NCBI GenBank assembly: GCA_013824015.1
Contig: PNNC01000200.1
Span: forward strand, 1 to 36,471
Direction of reading: 5' to 3'
From: Polaromonas sp.
GTDB taxonomy: Bacteria; Pseudomonadota; Gammaproteobacteria; Burkholderiales; Burkholderiaceae_C
Length of the DNA: 36,471 nucleotides
Position 1 is the stretch's first letter. Each line of letters starts with the position of its first letter. Below are positions 28,768 through 36,471 of the stretch, piece by piece. The translations under genes were made by a program, and so were the position numbers. The notes below the pieces were generated by a model. That model had not been told where the DNA came from and ran no database searches. It saw only the letters and a program-made list of their open reading frames with translations.

Positions 28768-29979
28768 ATGAGTTTGCTGGCGCCCTACGCCTGCGCCCCG
28801 GCCGATTCCCGCGGCCGGCGCCACCCCGAGCCGGCCGCGCCCACGCGCTCGGCCTTCCAGCGCGACCGCGACCGCATCGTGCATTCCACCGCCTTCCGCC
28901 GGCTGGTCTACAAGACCCAGGTGTTCCTGAACCACGAGGGTGATCTGTTCCGCACCCGGCTGACGCATTCGCTGGAAGTCGCCCAGCTCGGCCGCTCGAT
29001 CGCGCGCACCCTGCACCTGAACGAGGACCTGGTCGAAGCGATTGCGCTGGCGCATGACCTGGGCCATACCCCGTTTGGCCATGCCGGTCAGGACGCGCTC
29101 AATGCCTGCCTGAAAAGCCACCATGCCGACAGCGCCGGCTTCGAGCACAACCTGCAGAGCCTGCGTGTGGTGGACACGCTGGAAGAGCGTTACCCCGACT
29201 ACAACGGGCTGAACCTGTCATTTGAGACCCGCGAGGGCATCCTCAAACACTGCTCGCGCCGCAACGCCAGGCGCATCGAGGCGCGTGAGCCCGGTGGTGT
29301 GGCGCAGCGCTTCCTGGCCAGCGCAGAGGGCCAGCCCGCGCAGCAGCCCGGCCTGGAAGCCCAGCTCGCCAACCTGGCCGACGAGATCGCCTACAACGCG
29401 CATGACATCGACGACGGCGTGCGCTCCGGCCTGCTGAGCCTGGACCAGCTGGACCAGGTGGAACTGTTCGCGCAGTATCGCCGTGAGGCCTTGCTGCAGC
29501 ATCCCGGCCTGAACGGGCGCCGCCTGTTGTTTGAAACCATACGCCGGATGCTCAGCGCCCAGGTGTATGACGTGATGGACGCCACGCGGGCGGCGCTGGC
29601 CCTGGCGGCGGTGGACAGCGTGCAGGCGGTGCGGCTGAGCCCGCCGCTGGTGCGCTTCAGCCCGGACATGGCCGCGAAGTCCTCGTCCCTCAAGCGCTTC
29701 CTGCTGCAGAACCTGTACCGTCATCCGCAGGTGGTCGACACCACCCAGACCGCGCAGCAGGTGGTGCGCGGTCTGTTTGCCGCCTACATGGCCGATCCGG
29801 CCGAAATGCCGCAGGCCCACACCGACCGCTTCGACCAGCTCGAGAGCAGCCCGCTGGCGGGTGACGGCGCGACGGCCAAACCCGAGCGGGTGGTGGCCGA
29901 CTACATCGCCGGCATGACGGACCGTTTTGCCGCCCGGGAACATGAACGCCTGATCGGCCGCGCGGCCTTTCCCGCCTGA
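28768..29979 (+). CDS. dgt: Deoxyguanosinetriphosphate triphosphohydrolase-like protein
   Basis: HD-domain motifs RLTHSLEVAQLGRSIAR and AIALAHDLGHTPFGHAGQDALN. Confidence 0.94.
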   Translation: MSLLAPYACAPADSRGRRHPEPAAPTRSAFQRDRDRIVHSTAFRRLVYKTQVFLNHEGDLFRTRLTHSLEVAQLGRSIARTLHLNEDLVEAIALAHDLGHTPFGHAGQDALNACLKSHHADSAGFEHNLQSLRVVDTLEERYPDYNGLNLSFETREGILKHCSRRNARRIEAREPGGVAQRFLASAEGQPAQQPGLEAQLANLADEIAYNAHDIDDGVRSGLLSLDQLDQVELFAQYRREALLQHPGLNGRRLLFETIRRMLSAQVYDVMDATRAALALAAVDSVQAVRLSPPLVRFSPDMAAKSSSLKRFLLQNLYRHPQVVDTTQTAQQVVRGLFAAYMADPAEMPQAHTDRFDQLESSPLAGDGATAKPERVVADYIAGMTDRFAAREHERLIGRAAFPA

Positions 29980-29984
29980 AGCTG

Positions 29985-31175
29985 ATGCGTCCCGCTGCCT
30001 GTGTGATTGCCGCGGGGGTGGTGGCGGCGCTGCATGTCGCCAAATTGCCGCCGGCGCTGCCGGTGTTGCAGCAGGCCATGGGCGTGTCGCTGCTGCAGGC
30101 CGGTTTCCTGCTGTCGCTGGTGCAGCTCGCGGGCATGACGCTGGGCTTGCCGGCCGGCTTGCTGATCCAGCGCTGGGGTCCGCGCCGCAGCCTGCTGCTG
30201 GGCCTGCTGGTGCTGGCAGCGGCCAGCGCCATCGGCGGCGTCGCGCAAACCCCGGCCGGCTTGCTGCTGTCCCGCGCGTTCGAAGGGCTGGGTTTCCTGT
30301 GTGTGGTCCTGCCTGCGCCCGGCCTGCTGCGGATGCTGGTGCCGCCCGCGCAGCTGAGCCGGGTGCTCGGCGGCTGGGGTGCCTACATGCCGCTGGGCGC
30401 CGCGCTGGCGCTGCTGGCCGGCCCTGCGGTGATGGCGCTGGCTGATGCGGCGTGGGGCTGGCGCCTGTGGTGGTGGTGCCTGTCCGCCCTGGCGGCGCTG
30501 CTCGCGCTGCTGGTCGTCTGGCGGGTGCCTGCCGACGTGCCGGCGTCCGGGACAGCTGCAGACCCACCGGCCGCGAGGTCCTGGCGAAGTCTGCTCACAC
30601 GCACCCTGCGTTCGCGCGGCGCCTGGGTGGTGTCCCTGAGTTTTGCGATGTATTCGGGGCAGTGGATGGCGGTGGTCGGATTCCTTCCGTCGATTTACGC
30701 GCAGGCCGGGGTGGCAGCGGCGACAAGCGCATGGCTGACCGCGCTGGCCGCCGGTGTCAACATCATCGGCAACCTGGCCGCGGGCCGGCTGCTGCACCGC
30801 GGTGCAGCGCCGGTGGCCTTGCTGGCGGCAGGATTTGTGGCGATGGCGCTGGGCACCGGGGTGGCGTTCGGTGTGGAGGGCAGTCCGCGCGTTCAATACC
30901 TCGCGGTGCTGGTTTTTTCGATGCTGGGCGGTTTGATCCCCGGGACCCTGTTCAGCCTCGCGGTGCGGCTGGCGCCGGGTGCGCAGGCGGTACCGACCAC
31001 CGTTGGCTGGATGCAGCAGTGGTCGGCACTCGGTCAGTTTTTCGGCCCTCCGCTGGTGGCGGCGGTGGCTGCGCAGGCCGGCCACTGGCAGTGGACCTGG
31101 GTGGTGACCGGGGCCTGCTCGCTGGCCGGATTGCTGCTGGCCGGGCAGATCCAGGGGCTGCTCAGGCGCGCCTGA
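29985..31175 (+). CDS. Major facilitator superfamily transporter
   Basis: Multiple hydrophobic TM segments; LPAGLLIQRWGPRRSLLLGLLVLAAASAIGG resembles the MFS loop 2-3 motif. Confidence 0.85.
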   Translation: MRPAACVIAAGVVAALHVAKLPPALPVLQQAMGVSLLQAGFLLSLVQLAGMTLGLPAGLLIQRWGPRRSLLLGLLVLAAASAIGGVAQTPAGLLLSRAFEGLGFLCVVLPAPGLLRMLVPPAQLSRVLGGWGAYMPLGAALALLAGPAVMALADAAWGWRLWWWCLSALAALLALLVVWRVPADVPASGTAADPPAARSWRSLLTRTLRSRGAWVVSLSFAMYSGQWMAVVGFLPSIYAQAGVAAATSAWLTALAAGVNIIGNLAAGRLLHRGAAPVALLAAGFVAMALGTGVAFGVEGSPRVQYLAVLVFSMLGGLIPGTLFSLAVRLAPGAQAVPTTVGWMQQWSALGQFFGPPLVAAVAAQAGHWQWTWVVTGACSLAGLLLAGQIQGLLRRA

Positions 31176-31357
31176 ATCGCCCTGGCTGATGCGGGCAGCG
31201 CCTGCATAGCCTTATGACGTGTTGGCATCCGGCTTGGTCCTATTCCGGGAGCAAAGCAACTAACCTTGGTTCTTGTTCATTTGCTTACAAAAAGCTGATT
31301 CGCCGTGGCTTGCGGCACCCATCTTGCGTAAGCAGCGGTAACTCAACCAAGGCTTGT

Positions 31358-32506
31358 ATGAAAATCCATCGTCGTGCACTCATAACGAGCGTTCTGTCAG
31401 CTGGCGCAGCGGTCTGCAGTCCCGCCCTCTGGGCTCAGGCTGGCCGGGGCGCGCGAAAAATCGTGATCGGGCAATCGGTGCCGTTGACCGGCGCGGCCGA
31501 CCAGATCGGCCTGGCCTACCTGAATGGCGCCAAGCTCTATTTCGATGCGATCAATGCCAAAAATGGTGCGGGCGGTTACAAAATCGAGGTCAAAACGCTC
31601 GATGACGGCTACAACCCGGCCAAAGCGGCCGCGAACGCCAAACAACTGATCGCCGACGAGGTGGATGCCTTGTTTGGTTTTGTCGGCACTGACAGTTGCG
31701 ACGCAGCCTTTGCCGTCGCCAAGCCCGCCAACACGCTGTTTTTTGCGCCGTTTGCGGCGTCCGACAGCCTGCGCGAGGCGTCCTTGAGCAATGCCTTCCA
31801 TATCCGTCCGGCGTTGGCCGATGAAGCCTACAAGATGGTGCGCCATTGCGCGACCTTGAACCAGAGCCGTATCGCCGTGTTCGCCGAGGACGATGCGATG
31901 GGCCGCGCCGGGCTGGCGGCTGTCAACCAGGCCCTGGCTGACCTGAAGCTGCCGCCGCTGGTGGCCAGCGCCTTTTCCCCGGTCAACAGCGACAAGGTCG
32001 GTCCGGCCGTGGCCCAGCTGGCCAGGGCCAACGCCCAGGCCATCATCCAGGTCAGCCTGTTCAACACCTCCGCCGCCTTCATCCGGGCCATGCGCAAGAC
32101 CGGTTTTGCCGGCCAGTTCCTGAATTTTTCGGTGGTCGGGATTGATCCGCTGTTCACCGCGCTCGGCAAGGAGATCGGCGGCGTGGTGATCTCCCAGGTC
32201 GTGCCCTCGCCGCGCAGCGCCGGCACGCCCATCATCAAGGAGTACCTGGATGTGCTCAACCAGACCGACCAGAACCCCAGTTACGAAAGTGTGGAGGGCT
32301 ACATTGCCGCCCGCACTTTCGCCGAGGGCGTGCGGCGCAGTGCCGCCGGCGGCAAGGTCGACCGTGCGTCGCTGCAGAAAGCCTTCGAGTCCGTGACCGA
32401 CTACGACGTGGGCGGATTCCGGGTGAACCTGCGCGCGAAAAAATACGAATCCGTGCGTCTGGTGGACCTGGTCACCATCACGCCCGACGGCAAGGTGGTG
32501 CGTTAG
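31358..32506 (+). CDS. ABC transporter substrate-binding protein (branched-chain amino acid/amide type, Peripla_BP_6-like)
   Basis: Signal peptide; KIVIGQSVPLTGAADQIGLAYLNGAKLYFDAINAKNGAGGYKIEVKTLDDGYNPAKAAANAKQLI; no permease or ATPase genes nearby. Confidence 0.9.
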   Translation: MKIHRRALITSVLSAGAAVCSPALWAQAGRGARKIVIGQSVPLTGAADQIGLAYLNGAKLYFDAINAKNGAGGYKIEVKTLDDGYNPAKAAANAKQLIADEVDALFGFVGTDSCDAAFAVAKPANTLFFAPFAASDSLREASLSNAFHIRPALADEAYKMVRHCATLNQSRIAVFAEDDAMGRAGLAAVNQALADLKLPPLVASAFSPVNSDKVGPAVAQLARANAQAIIQVSLFNTSAAFIRAMRKTGFAGQFLNFSVVGIDPLFTALGKEIGGVVISQVVPSPRSAGTPIIKEYLDVLNQTDQNPSYESVEGYIAARTFAEGVRRSAAGGKVDRASLQKAFESVTDYDVGGFRVNLRAKKYESVRLVDLVTITPDGKVVR

Positions 32507-32544
32507 GCCGCGCGTCCCCGGCAATCGGGGGACAGATCCGATTA

Positions 32545-32569
32545 TGATGCGCTGGCTCACAGCGCATCA
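32545..32569 (+). repeat. REP-like hairpin upstream of the RAYT start
   Basis: TGATGCGCT-GGCTCAC-AGCGCATCA, 9-bp perfect stem. Confidence 0.7.
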
Positions 32570-32573
32570 CACC

Positions 32574-33272
32574 ATGGCCCGTCTCCCCCGTCTCAGTCTT
32601 CCGGGCTACCCGCAGCACATCATCCAGCGCGGCAACAACCGGCAAGCCATCAGCACCTGCACGGCCGACTACCAGACCCTGCTGGACCTGATCGACGAAA
32701 ACGCCCGGAAATTCTCGGTGGCCATCCACGCTTACGTGCTGATGGACAACCATTTCCACCTGCTGGCGACGCCGGAAACGGCCGAGGGCGTGCCGCAGCT
32801 GATGCAGGCCACGGGCCGGCGTTATGTGCGTTATTTCAATGACAGCCAGGGACGCACCGGAACGCTCTGGGAAGGGCGTTACCGGTCCACCGTGATCCAG
32901 GCCGAGCGCTACCTGCTGGCCTGCATGGCGTATATCGACCTCCATCCCGTGCGCCATGGCCTGGTGGCCCAGGCGCGCGACTATCCCTGGTCCAGCCATG
33001 GCCACTACGCCGGCTTGCGTGTGGACCGGCTGGTCACGCCGCACCCGCAGTACTGGTCATTGGGCAACACCCCTTTTGCGCGCGAAGCCGCTTACGTGCA
33101 GCGGGTGCAGGACGGCGTGCCGCCTGATCAGCAACTGGCGCTGACGCAATCCACGCTCAGCGGCTGGGCCCTCGGTGATGCGGATTTTATTGCCGACTTG
33201 CAGACCCAGACATCACGCCGTGTCAGCCGGGCGCCAGCCGGACGCCCGAAAAAGACGTCGCTGCCAGGCTAG
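32574..33272 (+). mobile_element. REP-associated tyrosine transposase (RAYT, Y1/HUH, IS200-like)
   Basis: MARLPRLSLPGYPQHIIQRGNNRQ...; HUH motif LMDNHFHLLATP; GTLWEGRYRSTVIQAERYLLACMAYIDLHPVRHGLV; the ORF-track start at 32544 is an alternative. Confidence 0.92.
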
Positions 33273-33287
33273 CACCCGGCCGCTGCG

Positions 33288-33324
33288 ACGGTTGTCTTGT
33301 CCCCAATTAAAATTCGACAACCGT
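33288..33324. repeat. Inverted repeat downstream of the RAYT
   Basis: ACGGTTGTC-N19-GACAACCGT, 9-bp perfect. Confidence 0.75.
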
Positions 33325-33364
33325 AACAAGAAATTAATGGGAATCTGACCCTATTTTTTCAGCT

Positions 33365-33380
33365 TGGCATTGTTGTTGCA
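33365..33380 (+). promoter_or_regulatory. Candidate sigma54 (-24/-12) promoter upstream of gltB
   Basis: TGGCATTGTTGTTGCA: GG and GC doublets 12 nt apart, compare TGGCAC-N5-TTGCA. Confidence 0.45.
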
Positions 33381-33485
33381 CTGCACTATGCTCTGTTTCC
33401 CCGCGAATATTACGAACCCCAGGAAGACAGGGCTGGCGTGCCTTCTTGCCGCCACCGCTGTCCTCCGATTGACCAGGAGTGCGCC

Positions 33486-36471
33486 ATGACCACGGCTGCT
33501 GAAATCAGGCATTTTCAAGACAACGGTCTTTACAGCCCGGCCCACGAACACGATGCCTGTGGCGTTGGTTTTGTGGCACACATCAAGGGCCATAAAAGCC
33601 ATGCGATTGTCCAGCAGGGTCTGAAAATTCTTGAAAACCTGGACCATCGGGGTGCCGTGGGTGCCGACAAGCTGATGGGCGACGGTGCCGGCATCCTGAT
33701 CCAGCTGCCTGACGCGCTGTATCGCGAAGAGATGGCCAAGCAGGGCATCCAGCTGCCGCCTCCCGGCGAATACGGCGTGGGCATGGTGTTCCTGCCGAAG
33801 GAACATGCGTCGCGCCTGGCCTGCGAGCAGGCGCTGGAGCGCGCGGTGCGGGTCGAGGGCCAGGTGCTGCTGGGCTGGCGTGACGTGCCGGTCAACCGCG
33901 ACATGCCGATGTCGCCCACGGTGCGCAAGAAGGAACCCATCCTGCGCCAGATCTTCATCGGCCGCGGCAACGACGTCATCGTGCAGGATGCACTCGAGCG
34001 CAAGCTGTACGTGATCCGCAAGACCGCCAGCGCCGCGATCCAGCGTCTGAAACTGACCCACAGCAAGGAATACTACGTTCCCAGCATGTCCAGCCGCACC
34101 GTGGTTTACAAGGGCCTGCTGCTGGCCGACCAGGTCGGCACCTACTACATGGACCTGACCGACCCGCGCTGCGTGTCGGCGCTGGGCCTGGTGCATCAGC
34201 GTTTTTCCACCAACACCTTCCCGGAATGGCCGCTGGCCCACCCCTACCGATATGTCGCCCACAACGGCGAGATCAACACCGTCAAGGGCAACTACAACTG
34301 GATGAAGGCGCGTGAAGGCGTGATGTCCTCGCCGGTGCTGGGCGCCGACCTGCAGAAGCTCTACCCCATCAGTTTTGCCGACCAGTCCGACACCGCGACT
34401 TTCGACAACTGCCTCGAGTTGCTGACCATGGCCGGTTACCCGATCAGCCAGGCCGTGATGATGATGATTCCCGAGCCCTGGGAGCAGCACACCACCATGG
34501 ACGAGCGCCGCAAGGCCTTCTACGAATACCACGCGGCCATGCTGGAGCCCTGGGATGGCCCGGCGTCGATCGTGTTCACCGACGGCCGCCAGATCGGCGC
34601 CACGCTGGACCGCAACGGCCTGCGCCCGTCGCGTTACTGCGTGACCGACGACGATCTGGTCATCATGGCTTCGGAGTCGGGCGTGTTGCCGATTCCCGAA
34701 AACAAGATCGTGCGCAAATGGCGGCTGCAGCCCGGCAAGATGTTCCTGATCGACCTGGAACAGGGTCGCATGGTTGACGACGAAGAAATCAAGGCCACGC
34801 TGGCGCACAGCAAGCCCTACAAGCAGTGGATTGAGAACCTGCGCATCCGCCTCGACGATGTGCAGGCCACCACCGTGCCCGCGCCGACCGACGGCCTGAA
34901 GATGGGCGCCGACGAAGCCAGCGCCACCTCGGCATCGAGCTCCGGCCTGACCGAATCGCACTCGCTGCTGGACCGCCAGCAGGCTTTTGGCTACACCCAG
35001 GAGGACATCAAGTTCCTGATGTCGCCGATGGCCGTCAATGGTGAGGAGGGTACCGGCTCCATGGGCAACGACAGCCCGCTGGCCGTGTTGTCCAGCAAGA
35101 ACAAGTCGCTGTACAACTACTTCAAGCAACTGTTCGCCCAGGTGACCAATCCGCCGATCGACCCGATCCGCGAGGCCATCGTGATGTCGCTGGTGTCCTT
35201 TGTCGGCCCCAAGCCCAACCTGCTGGACATCAACCAGGTGAACCCGCCGATGCGGCTGGAAGTCAGCCAGCCGGTGCTCAACGTCGCCGACATGCGCAAG
35301 CTGCGCGACATCGAGACCTACACCCAGGGCAAGTTCCGCAGCTACACGCTGGACATCACCTACCCGCTGAGCTGGGGCCGTGAAGGCGTGGAAGCCAAGC
35401 TGGCTTCGCTGTGCGCGGAAGCCGTCGATGCGATCAAGAGCGGCAAGAACATCCTGATCATCAGCGACCGCGGCATCAGCCCGGTGCAGGTGGCGATCCC
35501 GGCGCTGCTGGCGCTGTCGGCCGTGCACCAGCATCTGGTCAAGGAAGGCCTGCGCACCACCGCCGGCCTGGTGGTCGAGACCGGCTCGGCCCGCGAGGTG
35601 CACCACTTTGCCGTGCTGGCTGGTTATGGCGCGGAAGCGGTTCACCCTTACCTGGCGATGGAAACCCTGGCGGAGCTGTCGAAAGACCTGCCGGGCGACC
35701 TGAGCACCGACAAGGCCATCTACAACTACGTCAAGGCGATCGGCAAGGGCCTGTCCAAGATCATGTCCAAGATGGGCGTGTCCACCTACATGAGCTATTG
35801 CGGCGCTCAGTTGTTCGAGGCCATCGGCCTGAACCGCCTGACCATCGACAAATTTTTCACCGGCACCGCCAGCCAGGTCGAGGGCATGGGCGTGTTCGAA
35901 ATCGCCGAAGAAGCGCTGCGCATGCACAAGGCCGCCTTCGGCAACGACCCGGTGCTGGCCAACATGCTGGACGCCGGCGGCGAATATGCCTGGCGCGTGC
36001 GCGGTGAGGACCACATGTGGACGCCTGATGCGATTGCCAAGCTGCAGCATTCGACACGTTCCAACAACTGGAACACCTACAAGGAATATGCGCAGCTGAT
36101 CAACGACCAGAACCGCCGCCACATGACGCTGCGCGGCCTGTTCGAGTTCCGCATCGATCCGTCCAAAGCCATTTCGATTGACGAGGTCGAGCCGGCCAAG
36201 GAGATCGTCAAGCGTTTTGCGACCGGCGCGATGTCGCTCGGTTCCATCAGCACCGAGGCGCACGCGACGCTCGCCGTGGCGATGAACCGCATCGGCGGCA
36301 AGAGCAATACCGGCGAAGGCGGCGAAGATCCCAACCGCTACCGCCAGGAGCTCAAGGGTATTCCGATCAAGCAGGGCGAGACGCTCAAGAGCGTGATTGG
36401 CGAAAGCGTGGTGGAGGTTGACCTGCCCTTGCAGGACGGCGACTCGCTGCGTTCGCGCATCAAGCAGGTGG
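33486..36471 (+). CDS. gltB: Glutamate synthase large subunit, 3' end truncated by the window edge
   Basis: MTTAAEIRHFQDNGLYSPAHEHDACGVGFVAHIKGHKSHAIVQQGLKILENLDHRGAVGAD...; absent from the ORF track because no stop lies in the window. Confidence 0.97.
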   Translation, partial: MTTAAEIRHFQDNGLYSPAHEHDACGVGFVAHIKGHKSHAIVQQGLKILENLDHRGAVGADKLMGDGAGILIQLPDALYREEMAKQGIQLPPPGEYGVGMVFLPKEHASRLACEQALERAVRVEGQVLLGWRDVPVNRDMPMSPTVRKKEPILRQIFIGRGNDVIVQDALERKLYVIRKTASAAIQRLKLTHSKEYYVPSMSSRTVVYKGLLLADQVGTYYMDLTDPRCVSALGLVHQRFSTNTFPEWPLAHPYRYVAHNGEINTVKGNYNWMKAREGVMSSPVLGADLQKLYPISFADQSDTATFDNCLELLTMAGYPISQAVMMMIPEPWEQHTTMDERRKAFYEYHAAMLEPWDGPASIVFTDGRQIGATLDRNGLRPSRYCVTDDDLVIMASESGVLPIPENKIVRKWRLQPGKMFLIDLEQGRMVDDEEIKATLAHSKPYKQWIENLRIRLDDVQATTVPAPTDGLKMGADEASATSASSSGLTESHSLLDRQQAFGYTQEDIKFLMSPMAVNGEEGTGSMGNDSPLAVLSSKNKSLYNYFKQLFAQVTNPPIDPIREAIVMSLVSFVGPKPNLLDINQVNPPMRLEVSQPVLNVADMRKLRDIETYTQGKFRSYTLDITYPLSWGREGVEAKLASLCAEAVDAIKSGKNILIISDRGISPVQVAIPALLALSAVHQHLVKEGLRTTAGLVVETGSAREVHHFAVLAGYGAEAVHPYLAMETLAELSKDLPGDLSTDKAIYNYVKAIGKGLSKIMSKMGVSTYMSYCGAQLFEAIGLNRLTIDKFFTGTASQVEGMGVFEIAEEALRMHKAAFGNDPVLANMLDAGGEYAWRVRGEDHMWTPDAIAKLQHSTRSNNWNTYKEYAQLINDQNRRHMTLRGLFEFRIDPSKAISIDEVEPAKEIVKRFATGAMSLGSISTEAHATLAVAMNRIGGKSNTGEGGEDPNRYRQELKGIPIKQGETLKSVIGESVVEVDLPLQDGDSLRSRIKQV

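Noticed and set aside
33351-36263. 970-aa - strand ORF
   Set aside because: Complement of gltB, which is the true gene but is missing from the ORF track because it has no stop inside the window.

Overview
This window looks like a core chromosomal segment from a Burkholderiales genome, probably Comamonadaceae; that placement is inferred from gene content, gene order and repeat types. From left to right I read: groEL (truncated) and groES (-) with a perfect CIRCE operator; two small ORFs and a strong terminator; a double-domain KaiC-like ATPase followed with no gap by a hybrid histidine kinase; metK (-); two tandem LpxL/HtrB-family acyltransferases; an epoxide-hydrolase-like alpha/beta hydrolase (-); engB (-); cytochrome c4; resB-ccsB; msrP-msrQ; lysA-lptM (-); cyaY; mrcA (-); pilMNOPQ; aroK-aroB; dgt; an MFS transporter; an orphan ABC substrate-binding protein; a RAYT (REP-associated tyrosine transposase); and gltB (truncated). 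groEL and gltB run off the window ends and have no sense-strand entry in the ORF track. The most interesting items are the KaiC/hybrid-kinase pair without kaiA or kaiB nearby, a four-copy 56-nt two-hairpin repeat family (one copy encodes the MsrQ C-terminus, two bracket the hydrolase gene in inverted orientation), a nested inverted-repeat leader that would sequester the Shine-Dalgarno of the substrate-binding protein, and a RAYT locus with hairpins and imperfect terminal inverted repeats next to a sigma54-like gltB promoter. I saw no CRISPR array, rRNA or tRNA gene. All calls come from reading the sequence by eye; no searches or folding calculations were run.
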